Shown: one piece after another, positions 14,650-22,707 of the stretch
Layout: every line of letters begins with the position of its first letter
How positions within the stretch are numbered: position 1 is the first letter of the stretch
Origin: CAIYTF01 sp963664845
Lineage (GTDB): Bacteria; Bacteroidota; Ignavibacteria; Ignavibacteriales; Ignavibacteriaceae
Assembly (NCBI GenBank): GCA_963664845.1
Contig: OY761615.1
Coordinates: 3,410,001 to 3,474,000, forward strand
Length of the DNA stretch: 64,000 bases
Direction: 5' to 3'
Notes under the pieces: generated by a model
Told to the model about the DNA's origin: nothing
Databases searched by the model: none
The model's input: the letters and a program-made list of their open reading frames with translations, nothing else
Program-made: the position numbers and the translations under genes

Positions 14650-15693
14650 TTAATAAATCAAATTGAACAAATACCCGACAATGACGATCCCTGTCGAGAC
14701 TATCCCGATGAAAACAGCGATCAATTGCCACTTGAGTACTTTCTTGAGAATTATAGTTTCCGGGAGTGACAGCCCGATCACGCTCATCATGAATGCCAGA
14801 ACGGTTCCAAGCGATGCGCCTTTCTCGAGCAGGGCCTGGACAATGGGAATTATCCCTGCCGCATTTGAATACATGGGTACACCAAGAAACACGGCAATAG
14901 GAACAGACCACCAGGCGCTCTTTCCCATCAGGCTTGCCATAAAGTTTTCAGGCACATAACCGTGGATGCCTGCGCCTACGGCAATACCAATAACTATATA
15001 GATCCATACCTTCGCAACAATTTCCTTAACAGCCTCTATCCCTGCGGTAATTCTTCCCGCGAAAGTAATTTTCTCTTCAGCCAGGTCCAGGTGTCCGGCT
15101 TTTATTTCATACACCCACGATTCCACAAACCGTTCCAGTTTAAGTCTGCCGATTATGTAGCCCGAGAGTATGGCGATGAACAGTCCGGTGAAAGTATAGA
15201 GCAGCGCGGTTTTCCAGCCGAATAATCCCAGTAAAAGAATAACGGCAACTTCGTTGATCATTGGTGCCGCGATGAGAAAGGAAAACGTGACTCCCAATGG
15301 CACACCCGATTCAACAAACCCCAGGAACAGAGGTATTGCCGAACAGGAACAGAACGGTGTTACTATTCCCAACAGACTTGCAAACACATTGCCAGTAAAA
15401 AGTTTCTTTCCGCCCAAAATTCTTCTGGTTCTCTCGGGGGAGAAGTAGCTTCTGATTATTCCAACTACAAACACTATCAGAGTTAAGAGCAACAACACTT
15501 TGGGAACTTCAAAAACGAAAAACCAAACGGCACCAGTTAAGGCTGTGCCGGTGGAAAGCCCGGCAACATTATAAACCACCAGGTTTGTGAGGGTTTCAAG
15601 ATTCACATAGAAAAGAAGCCAAACCGGCAATAAGATCACAGGAATAAGATAATTTGACTTATCGTCCGTTAGTTTAGTAATAAGACTGTTCAT
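14650..15693 (-). CDS. arsP: ArsP-like (DUF318/YraQ) permease
   Basis: The 347-residue protein has eight or more membrane helices and the family hallmark TPFCSCSAIPLFLGF, with adjacent cysteines in a membrane segment, plus FLIAAPMINEV. ArsP members export trivalent methylated and aromatic arsenicals; other DUF318 permeases move different metals, so the assignment depends on context. Here the gene lies directly downstream of ACR3 (12-nt gap), and an ArsM-like methyltransferase is in the same island, which fits export of methylarsenite. Confidence 0.85.
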   Translation of the reverse strand: MNSLITKLTDDKSNYLIPVILLPVWLLFYVNLETLTNLVVYNVAGLSTGTALTGAVWFFVFEVPKVLLLLTLIVFVVGIIRSYFSPERTRRILGGKKLFTGNVFASLLGIVTPFCSCSAIPLFLGFVESGVPLGVTFSFLIAAPMINEVAVILLLGLFGWKTALLYTFTGLFIAILSGYIIGRLKLERFVESWVYEIKAGHLDLAEEKITFAGRITAGIEAVKEIVAKVWIYIVIGIAVGAGIHGYVPENFMASLMGKSAWWSVPIAVFLGVPMYSNAAGIIPIVQALLEKGASLGTVLAFMMSVIGLSLPETIILKKVLKWQLIAVFIGIVSTGIVIVGYLFNLIY

Positions 15694-15705
15694 GTCGTTT
15701 TCATT

Positions 15706-16788
15706 TTATGGGCATACATCCGGCGCCTTAACGGTGCCTTCTTCCGGGTTCTTAAAATATTTCTTTTGAAACCAAAGTGACACATTCACCAACCCAATCA
15801 GAGCCGGCACTTCGACAAGCGGACCAATAACGGCCGCAAATGCTTCTCCGCTGTTAATGCCGAATACGGCAATAGCAACTGCAATTGCCAGTTCAAAATT
15901 GTTGCTTGCTGCAGTGAAGGACAGTGTGGCAGTTTTTGAATAGTCTGCACCCACTTTTCTTCCAAGATAAAACGAGACCAGGAACATTACCACGAAGTAA
16001 ATCAAAAGCGGTATTGCTATGCGTATTACATCGAAGGGTATCTTTATGATATACTCGCCCTTGAGTGAGAACATTACAAAAATGGTGAACAACAAGGCTA
16101 TTAGTGTCAACGGTGAAATTCTTGGAATGAACTTTTGTTCATACCACTGCTTGCTCTTCAGCCTGAGCAGGGTAAAGCGTGTGATTATTCCGGCAAGGAA
16201 GGGAATGCCGAGATAAACAAACACACTTTGGGCAATCTGCCCAATGGTAACATCAACCTTGAAGGATTGGAGCCCTAACCATTGGGGAAGAACAGTTAAA
16301 AACACGTAGGCATAGACGGAGAAAAACAAAACCTGGAAAATGGAATTAAAAGCAACCAAACCAGCGGCGTATTCCGTATCACCCTTGGCCAGTTCATTCC
16401 ACACAATTACCATGGCAATGCATCTTGCCAGCCCGATCATTATCAGTCCCGCCATATAGTGTGGATGGTCCTCGAGGAAGACCACTGCAAGTCCGAACAT
16501 GAGCAGGGGACCGATCACCCAGTTCTGAACAAGAGACAACGAGAGAACTTTTACGTTTTTGAAAACATCACCAAGTTCTTCATATTTCACTTTTGCCAGG
16601 GGCGGGTACATCATCAGTATCAACCCGATGGCGATAGGGATGTTAGTTGTTCCACTCTGAAATCCATTCCAGAAATTCACTATTCCTGGGAAAAGATAAC
16701 CGGAAAAAACGCCGGTGAACATAGCGAGAAATATCCACAGTGTCAGATACCGGTCGAGGAAAGACAGCTTTTTTGTAATGGTTGACAT
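15706..16788 (-). CDS. acr3: ACR3-family arsenite efflux permease
   Basis: The 360-residue protein has about ten membrane helices and typical ACR3 segments: GLARCIAMVIVWN, containing the conserved transmembrane cysteine, and FTAASNNFELAIAVA in the second repeat. ACR3 exports As(III) using the proton motive force. It follows the small CxxC protein gene after a single base and precedes arsP, within the arsR-led operon. Confidence 0.96.
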   Translation of the reverse strand: MSTITKKLSFLDRYLTLWIFLAMFTGVFSGYLFPGIVNFWNGFQSGTTNIPIAIGLILMMYPPLAKVKYEELGDVFKNVKVLSLSLVQNWVIGPLLMFGLAVVFLEDHPHYMAGLIMIGLARCIAMVIVWNELAKGDTEYAAGLVAFNSIFQVLFFSVYAYVFLTVLPQWLGLQSFKVDVTIGQIAQSVFVYLGIPFLAGIITRFTLLRLKSKQWYEQKFIPRISPLTLIALLFTIFVMFSLKGEYIIKIPFDVIRIAIPLLIYFVVMFLVSFYLGRKVGADYSKTATLSFTAASNNFELAIAVAIAVFGINSGEAFAAVIGPLVEVPALIGLVNVSLWFQKKYFKNPEEGTVKAPDVCP

Positions 16789-16789
16789 A

Positions 16790-17053
16790 TTATGCCTGGT
16801 CTTCGCTTTTTGTCAATTCATTCATCAGCCAATGGGTAAGTGTTGCTTTGGTTGGCAGTTTTCCTGTGGAAACCACTTTCCCGTTAAGAACAAGTCCCGG
16901 TGTACTCATTATCCCGAAGCTCATAATATCTTTGTAATTGGTGATTTTCTCTATTTCAGCTTCAATTTGATTTTCTGACACAACGTCTTTGCACAACTGT
17001 TCCAGGTTTTTGCAGTTTGCACACCCTGGGCCAAGAACTTTAATATTGATCAT
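16790..17053 (-). CDS. Small redox-active disulfide protein (TM0996-like), second copy
   Basis: This 87-residue minimal thioredoxin has the site LGPGCANCKN and MSTPGLVLN as cis-proline loop. I chose the ATG at 17053 because GGAGAG lies 7 nt upstream; an in-frame TTG at 17068 would add five residues. It is one base from acr3 and shares its plan with the protein at 14146-14382. The likely role is dithiol exchange, or arsenite hand-off to ACR3 like a chaperone; the latter is speculation. Confidence 0.9.
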   Translation of the reverse strand: MINIKVLGPGCANCKNLEQLCKDVVSENQIEAEIEKITNYKDIMSFGIMSTPGLVLNGKVVSTGKLPTKATLTHWLMNELTKSEDQA

Positions 17054-17070
17054 TTTGGTGCTCTCCAATA

Positions 17071-17847
17071 TTAGTTTTTTAGCTTGTGGAAAAGCGCAGT
17101 GAGAGAAGTTTGGAAATGCCCGGCAATTTCTTTTTCAAACTCTGCCAGCGGTTTCACAGGAACGAGGTCAATGACTTCCGTGCTGCTCAAATGCGAGTCA
17201 TATAAGGTATCGACGGCGCCTTTCACCATCGCGGTGATGCCGGTCTTTACTTCCCGTTCGGACAGGCCAAAGGAGAGACCCAACTCATGGAGCTGCCTGA
17301 GTTGGAACCATAAATAGGTTGGCCCCATAGCGGTTGTAATGGCATATGCTTCGAGGTTATATTCATCCACTTCGGGATATTCTCCCCAAAGTGCAAAAAT
17401 ATCTCCCAGTTCGCTTTTTTCAAGTTCGGGGAGTTGTGTTGCATAGGCAACAGGGTTGTAGCCTTCGTTAATGTATGAAGGTGCATTTGGGATAATCCTC
17501 ACAATCCTGTTAAACCCATCCAGTTGTGCGGATATTTTAGCGATTGAAATTTTGGGAGCCAGTGAAATAACCACAGCCTCCGGTTTAATATACGGGTTAA
17601 TTTCAGCAAGTGTTTGCAGCATAACCGGGGGGTGAAGAGACAGGAACACATAATCGCATCCTGCTGCTTCGTGATTGTTGCCGGTGATCTGTATCCCGGG
17701 AAATTCATTTTTTAACGCCTTCAGTACTTCCGCGTTAGTGTCAGTTACAATTATTTTTGAGGGCAGTTGGTTTTTGTTGCTCATTGCTTTTAACAATATC
17801 TTCACAACTCTGCCGCCGCCGATGAACCCAAATGTTTTACTAATCAT
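17071..17847 (-). CDS. ProC-like NAD(P)-dependent oxidoreductase in the ars operon
   Basis: From the ATG at 17847 the protein has 258 residues. It opens with a Rossmann GFIGGGRVV and carries RIIPNAPSYINEG, the pyrroline-5-carboxylate reductase-type motif, and a helical C-terminal dimerisation region (GPTYLWFQL onward). The frame runs open upstream, but the ATG at 17847 gives a start exactly at the Rossmann fold. It overlaps the end of arsC by 8 nt, so coupled translation is likely. A proline-biosynthesis role is unlikely here; the substrate in arsenic metabolism, if any, is unknown. Confidence 0.82.
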   Translation of the reverse strand: MISKTFGFIGGGRVVKILLKAMSNKNQLPSKIIVTDTNAEVLKALKNEFPGIQITGNNHEAAGCDYVFLSLHPPVMLQTLAEINPYIKPEAVVISLAPKISIAKISAQLDGFNRIVRIIPNAPSYINEGYNPVAYATQLPELEKSELGDIFALWGEYPEVDEYNLEAYAITTAMGPTYLWFQLRQLHELGLSFGLSEREVKTGITAMVKGAVDTLYDSHLSSTEVIDLVPVKPLAEFEKEIAGHFQTSLTALFHKLKN

Positions 17848-18277
17848 TTTTCTGCCCTTTCTCCATTGAAGTATAAAATTTGAAAAAATCAGATTTGATT
17901 TCATCGCGTATCCTGCGAAACTCGTTGAGGATTTGCTCCTCCGTTCCCGTTGCTTCTGCCGGATCTTCAAATCCGATGTGCAGTTGCTCACCGACGTTGC
18001 CAAAAAACACGGGACACGTCTCTTTGGCGTTATCGCAAACGGTTATAACGTAGTCCCATATTTCACGAAGGAATAAGTCAACTTTCTTTGGGTGGTTCTT
18101 TGAGAGATCAATCCCGGCTTCATGCATAGCCTGAATGGCCATAGGGTGAACGCCTTGTGAGGGATTTGTTCCGGCTGAATAAACCTGGAGCGCCGGATCG
18201 AAAGACTTTAGGAATCCCTCTGCCATTTGACTGCGGCAGGAGTTCCCGGTGCAGAGTATTAATATTTTAGTGGCCAT
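17840..18277 (-). CDS. arsC: Thioredoxin-coupled arsenate reductase
   Basis: The 145-residue protein belongs to the low-molecular-weight phosphatase-type ArsC family. The P-loop CTGNSCRSQ holds Cys9 and Cys13, and Cys81 and Cys88 lie in VCDNAKETCP. Cys9, Cys81 and Cys88 correspond to the three-cysteine relay of the thioredoxin-dependent enzymes. It reduces arsenate to arsenite for ACR3 export. I chose the ATG at 18277 (preceded by AAAGGAAC) because longer starts add sequence outside the fold. The Trx-TrxR fusion downstream is a natural electron donor. Confidence 0.95.
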   Translation of the reverse strand: MATKILILCTGNSCRSQMAEGFLKSFDPALQVYSAGTNPSQGVHPMAIQAMHEAGIDLSKNHPKKVDLFLREIWDYVITVCDNAKETCPVFFGNVGEQLHIGFEDPAEATGTEEQILNEFRRIRDEIKSDFFKFYTSMEKGQKND

Positions 18278-18332
18278 TCTGTTCCTTTCAATCGATGTAA
18301 TTCGTTTTATACCGAACTGTTTGTTAAATTTT

Positions 18333-18677
18333 TTAACGGTTACATACTGTATAGCGATCAACGGTTTTTACCATTTGCCGGTCGCTGTCCACGTCAACGC
18401 TGTTGCCAATCCAAAAATCGAGTGAGGTGAGCAGTGAAGTTATGCGTGCATCGGAAGGACGGGGATTGATAATATAATTAACCCATTTACCGTCTCTTTC
18501 CTCAATAATGAAGCCTTCTTTCTTCAAAATGCTGAGATGCTCTGACACGGTGGATTTTGCCAATTGCAGCACTTCGGTTATCTCGCATACGCACAGGGGC
18601 TTAATCTGGAGCATCTTGATGATGCGCAGTCTGTTGGGGTCGGACAGTACCTTAAAAAAGTTTAGATTTTCTTTCAT
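18333..18677 (-). CDS. arsR: ArsR-type arsenite-responsive repressor
   Basis: From the ATG at 18677 the protein has 114 residues with an ArsR/SmtB winged helix. The first helices contain KPLCVCEI, where the CVC pair (Cys29, Cys31) is the classical As(III)/Sb(III) sensing site, and LQLAKSTVSEHL is the recognition helix. Arsenite binding should release the protein from DNA. It is the first gene of the ars run, 55 nt before arsC, and likely represses the whole island. The upstream extension of the frame has no domain and is discarded. Confidence 0.94.
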   Translation of the reverse strand: MKENLNFFKVLSDPNRLRIIKMLQIKPLCVCEITEVLQLAKSTVSEHLSILKKEGFIIEERDGKWVNYIINPRPSDARITSLLTSLDFWIGNSVDVDSDRQMVKTVDRYTVCNR

Positions 18678-19016
18678 TCCAAATTTCAGTTCGTTAATGA
18701 CCGAAATATACGGTGAGATATTGGAAAAGGCAAGAGAAATTTTGAGATTGCGGATGGATGGGTTTATAGCTCCAAATTTGGAAAGGAAATAAAAAACATA
18801 GAATGGCACGAGTTCTGGAGTCGGTGACTTAAAAAATTCTGGTTAAAAATAAGCAATTGAATTTATGTTCACACTGGGCTCTTGATAATAAACAGGCCCT
18901 TGAAACTTCTACGTGATCGCTTTTAATGCACTCCTTTTACCATAACGGAATTTTGCCTCTTTTGAGAAGATTTAACATTATTTTGCATATATCACTAACG
19001 GTTTGAAGAGTGCAGA
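18678..19016. promoter_or_regulatory. Divergent intergenic region with candidate ArsR operator
   Basis: This 339-bp gap separates arsR from a divergent gene and must hold the ars promoter. The imperfect palindrome AATAT-N8-ATATT at 18705-18722, about 30 bp before the arsR start, is a candidate operator. No other feature was recognised. Confidence 0.35.
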
Positions 19017-19571
19017 ATGTCTTTGAAGAAAATCCCCTATAAGACCCTAAATAGCCTGATCCGTGCTTGCATATCAGAACAAGAATTTGAGCCAACTTTT
19101 ACGCTGGTTAGGGAATTACGGTCGGTCAGACAAAGGAAATGTCTAACCAAAAATGAATTAATAAAAATATGTAAATGGAAATCGGCCCGGGCAATATGGC
19201 ATATCCGGAAAAACACTCCGGCTGAAATAAGAAAAATTACAGGTGACGCTTTAGCGACACAAAGTGAGAAGAAAAGAATTGAGCTGCTTACCATGTTGCG
19301 GGGAGTAAGCATCCCTATGGCTTCTGCAATACTTATGCTGACTAATCCCAAACGGTATGGCGTTATTGATATTAGAGTGTGGCAGCTATTATATGAGATG
19401 AAGGCAGTGGATACTAATCCCGGTGGCAAATCGTTTAGTTCTGATCAGTGGTGCGAATTCCTTGCAATTCTCAGACAGTATGCAAAAAAACATAACGTCA
19501 CCGCAAGAGTTATTGAACGAACATTATTTGCGGTGCACTTAAAATATCAAAAAGGCAATTTATATGAGTGA
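19017..19571 (+). CDS. Helix-hairpin-helix domain protein, DNA-glycosylase-like
   Basis: The 184-residue protein is mostly helical. LRGVSIPMASAIL (94-106) reads as a helix-hairpin-helix, and TNPKRYGVIDIRVWQLL follows, recalling the HhH-GPD glycosylase arrangement in which an aspartate (here Asp118) follows the hairpin. It is smaller than standard Nth or MutY enzymes and lacks their Fe-S cysteines. I infer DNA binding and possibly base excision. It is not tightly linked to the ars genes and a short downstream frame overlaps its stop. Confidence 0.55.
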   Translation: MSLKKIPYKTLNSLIRACISEQEFEPTFTLVRELRSVRQRKCLTKNELIKICKWKSARAIWHIRKNTPAEIRKITGDALATQSEKKRIELLTMLRGVSIPMASAILMLTNPKRYGVIDIRVWQLLYEMKAVDTNPGGKSFSSDQWCEFLAILRQYAKKHNVTARVIERTLFAVHLKYQKGNLYE

Positions 19572-19724
19572 CCATAATGAAGGGTATGACCTCCCCGGTT
19601 GGCTGAGTCCCCTCATAATCTCAATATTCGTTCACTATCCGAAGTGATTGGTTCCTCTCTCGGAACGTATCGGCTTGCCAAAGTTCATGAAAGACAAATC
19701 AGGGTAATAGAGGCCTGCAAATAA
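19564..19724 (+). pseudogene. Small downstream frame, possibly frameshifted remnant
   Basis: An ATG at 19564 overlaps the stop of the HhH gene and encodes 27 residues (MSDHNEGYDLPGWLSP...) before TGA at 19645. In another frame, from about 19600 to the TAA at 19724, a protein-like stretch runs on (NLNIRSLSEVIGSSLGTYRL and RQIRVIEACK). One indel near 19600-19615 would join them into a small protein of about 52 residues co-translated with the HhH gene. A sequencing error, a true frameshift or chance are all possible. Confidence 0.35.
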
Positions 19725-20055
19725 TTTTGTGGTATACTGCCAAATGCATATTTATAAATACTATTTGTGCCTGTTATGGTTCGGTTGGGTGATCGCTTTG
19801 TACTCTTCACAACCCTTAGGTATTGATGACTAATGCATTTCACCGTGAGAGTTCAGCGGGGAGTAACTGATGCCTGCTCCCGGGTACTGTAAATCTTGGC
19901 AAAAAAGGCTGCCCGGAAGTGTAAATCCAGGCAGCCGTTGCATTCGAAAGAACTATCTGAGCAATTTGAGTTAATTCGCCCTGTATATTTTAGTTAAACT
20001 GAACTGTCTCCAAACCGGAAAGAGCGGACTTATTTAAAATCCGGTTTGAATCGCT
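19725..20055. other. Non-coding gap before the chemosensory cluster
   Basis: Apart from the terminator at 19901-19936, nothing is recognised here: no open frame with a ribosome site, no tRNA and no repeat. Confidence 0.5.
19901..19936 (-). terminator. Rho-independent terminator of the CheW/MCP unit
   Basis: Seven perfect pairs GGCTGCC (19907-19913) and GGCAGCC (19930-19936). On the minus strand the hairpin is followed by six T residues. It lies about 120 nt after the cheW stop. Confidence 0.85.
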
Positions 20056-20571
20056 TCATTTTGCCTCTTGAAGATCGGAATGGCTGAGAAAAGCTTTCTC
20101 TTCTTCAAGAAGCACTTTTTCCAGGTCAAGGAGCAACAGCAATCTGTCATCAAGCTTTCCAACGCTGGTAATGTATTCGGAATTAACACCTAAGGCAAGA
20201 TGCGGTGGTGGTTCTGTAATGTTTGCTGGTAGCCTGAGTACTTCATTCACCGCATCAACAATGAAGCCAACGGTTTTACCCAAGACATCAACCACGATAA
20301 TAATCCGTTTATCTTCGATGAATTCGAGCGCTTCTAAGCCAAGCTTTTTGCGAAGGTCAATTATGGGAATAATCCTGCCACGCAGATTCATTATGCCCTC
20401 GATAAAATCGGGAGAGTTGGGAATCTCGGTAATATGCGTCATTTTCATAATTTCCTGAACTTTAAGCGTTTCAACACCAAAGACTTCGTTGCTGATTCTG
20501 AAAGTTACCAGTTTCAGAAGTTCAGTAGATTCTTTTTGTGTACTTTGTAAATCAGTCATCATTTTCTCCAT
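20056..20571 (-). CDS. cheW: CheW-like coupling protein (module 1)
   Basis: The 171-residue protein is a single CheW domain. Typical segments include FGVETLKVQEIMKM, PDFIEGIMNLRGRIIPIIDLR and the conserved NITEPPPHL. It links receptors to the CheA kinase at the inner face of the membrane. Its ATG overlaps the MCP stop by one base, so it is coupled to that receptor, and it is followed by a strong terminator. It is a close paralogue of the CheW at 28410-28898. Confidence 0.95.
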   Translation of the reverse strand: MEKMMTDLQSTQKESTELLKLVTFRISNEVFGVETLKVQEIMKMTHITEIPNSPDFIEGIMNLRGRIIPIIDLRKKLGLEALEFIEDKRIIIVVDVLGKTVGFIVDAVNEVLRLPANITEPPPHLALGVNSEYITSVGKLDDRLLLLLDLEKVLLEEEKAFLSHSDLQEAK

Positions 20572-22667
20572 TAGGATTTCAGAAGTTTGCTGTGGGAACG
20601 GGACCCTGTTTGGCGCACACTTGTTGAATTCAGTTTCCCGCTATTTTGCAACTGAAATTGTCCAATTAGCGTTTCCAGATTATCTGTCAGGCGGTTTAAG
20701 TCTTCTGCCGCGCGTGCAATCTGAGAAGTTCCGGCAGCCGACTCATGAGTTACCGCACTGATGTTCTCGATGTTTTTGCTGATCTGTTCTGCCGTGGAGG
20801 ATTGTTCCTCGCTTGCCGCAGCAACCTGGTTCACCAAATCTGCAACAGCGTTGTTCATTTCCAGAATTTGCATCAGGACATCTGCCACCTCCTCTGTAAG
20901 TTCCATGCCGGTTTTCACTGCCACATCTGCTTCTTCCATCGAATGATCTGCTTCCTTTGCTTCCTTTTGAACAGTCTTTATGGTATCAGCAATCTCTTTG
21001 GTGGCCTTTGTTGTACGTTCGGCCAACTTACGAACTTCATCAGCAACCACGGCAAATCCACGTCCCTGTTCCCCGGCTCTTGCTGCTTCAATGGCCGCAT
21101 TTAGTGCCAGCAGGTTGGTTTGATCTGCAATGTCATCAATCACTTGAGTAATCTCGCCAATCTGATCGGTTTTTAATGCCAGGGAGGTTATAATTCTTCC
21201 GGTTTCTTTAGTGGAACTGACAATGCGTTCCATTCCCTCTTTCGTTTCCTGAATTTTTTTCGTTCCGTTCTTCGTGCGTTCGCTCGCCAACCGGGAGTTC
21301 TCTGCAGCAGTCGCCGCGTTTCTGGCCGATTCAAGGATGGTTTTTGTCATTTGTTCAACGGCGGCAGCTATCTCAGAAGACTGAGCACTTTGTTCCTGAG
21401 CCCCGGCAGCCATTTCTTCTGAACTGGAAGAGATTTGTGTTGCTGCACTTGCAGTTGCCTGAACGGCGGTTGAAACCTCACCAAGCGCACTGTTGAATGA
21501 GTCAGCCAGACTGTTGATGTTGTTCTTCATTAGAATATAGTCACCTTTATAATCACCGGTCATTCGGGCTGTTAAATCCCCCTGTGCAAGTTTTTCAATA
21601 GTTACGGTCGATTCGTTGATAGGGTAAACAACTGCCTCAAAAGTAGCGTTAAGTCCTGTTATCAGTTCTTTATAGCTTCCAATAAATTTATTGGGGTTTC
21701 CGCGCTCTTTAAGGCGTCCTTCCACAGCTGCAGCCACCAGACCATTTGACTCATTGATGAGTGATTGGATTACTGCTACGGCTTTTCCCACTGATGTGGC
21801 CATTGTTTCGGTTTGTACAATCATTTCATTGATGCTTTCGGATAATTGCCCTATTTCATCTCTGGAATTAACACTGATAGCTTTTACTCCGGTAACTATT
21901 TTAATATTAAGATCGCCCTGTGCCAGCTGCTCGCTGCCTTTTGCGAGATTGGTAATGCAGATGTTTTGAAGCTCTTGCATAACAGTTACAACAGATGCAA
22001 CGCCTTTTGACAAATATCCGGAGATAAAAATGCCAAGTCCAATGGAGAAAATTACGCCGATCATCAGGATTGTCAACAGGGTTGATGCAGCCGACTCCGC
22101 CGTTTCAGTGTTTTCTTTGCTGATCAGCTCCGCAGTTTTTTCATTACTGCTGATCACTTTTTCAATTTGTCCTTCGGTAGCCAAGGCATTTTTTTGGTAT
22201 TCGCCATTAATATATGTAATAGCTTCAGCTGTTTTTTGCGACCGGATCAGTTCAATGTATTTGTCGAAACAGCTATTGTTTTCTTTCAACAGGGTAGTAA
22301 GCTCCAGATACTCAAGACTGTCTGCCTGACCATTGAGTGTATATTCATAGGCCTTCATGCTTTTTTGGATTTCGCCTTCACGTTCGTTGCGTTTATTTAA
22401 AAACGTCTCAATATCTGCGGTGGAACCATTTGACAGATTGACAATGGCGATGCTGCGAATATATGCCATTTCACGATTATATGCAGTTGCAATTCTTCCA
22501 ATATGGGAAAGTGAAAGAGTTGCTTTTTGATAGAGGAAAGTGTCTTTTGCCTCAATTGTCCTGGTCTTGGATATTCCTATATATCCAATTATTCCTGCTA
22601 TTACAGCAACTACACCAAAACTCAGTAATAATTTAGATCTGATTTTCAGATTATAGAACCATTCCAT
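20571..22667 (-). CDS. Methyl-accepting chemotaxis protein (module 1)
   Basis: The 698-residue receptor has a membrane helix at 10-30, a periplasmic four-helix-bundle-type sensor domain, a second helix near 190-212, HAMP-like segments to about 370, and a long cytoplasmic signalling domain. The hairpin tip has IDDIADQTNLLALNAAIEAA followed by the canonical GEQGRGFAVVADEVRKLAERT. Glu/Gln-rich heptads around the tip provide methylation sites for CheR and CheB. It is transcribed with its own CheW. The ligand is unknown. Confidence 0.95.
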   Translation of the reverse strand: MEWFYNLKIRSKLLLSFGVVAVIAGIIGYIGISKTRTIEAKDTFLYQKATLSLSHIGRIATAYNREMAYIRSIAIVNLSNGSTADIETFLNKRNEREGEIQKSMKAYEYTLNGQADSLEYLELTTLLKENNSCFDKYIELIRSQKTAEAITYINGEYQKNALATEGQIEKVISSNEKTAELISKENTETAESAASTLLTILMIGVIFSIGLGIFISGYLSKGVASVVTVMQELQNICITNLAKGSEQLAQGDLNIKIVTGVKAISVNSRDEIGQLSESINEMIVQTETMATSVGKAVAVIQSLINESNGLVAAAVEGRLKERGNPNKFIGSYKELITGLNATFEAVVYPINESTVTIEKLAQGDLTARMTGDYKGDYILMKNNINSLADSFNSALGEVSTAVQATASAATQISSSSEEMAAGAQEQSAQSSEIAAAVEQMTKTILESARNAATAAENSRLASERTKNGTKKIQETKEGMERIVSSTKETGRIITSLALKTDQIGEITQVIDDIADQTNLLALNAAIEAARAGEQGRGFAVVADEVRKLAERTTKATKEIADTIKTVQKEAKEADHSMEEADVAVKTGMELTEEVADVLMQILEMNNAVADLVNQVAAASEEQSSTAEQISKNIENISAVTHESAAGTSQIARAAEDLNRLTDNLETLIGQFQLQNSGKLNSTSVRQTGSRSHSKLLKS

Positions 22668-22707
22668 TTAGAACCTCATTTATATATTAAGAAAAAATGT
22701 TAACTGT

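Noticed and set aside
18803..18822. Sigma54 promoter-like TGGCAC near the arsR gene
   Set aside because: The -12 GC element is missing at the required spacing.
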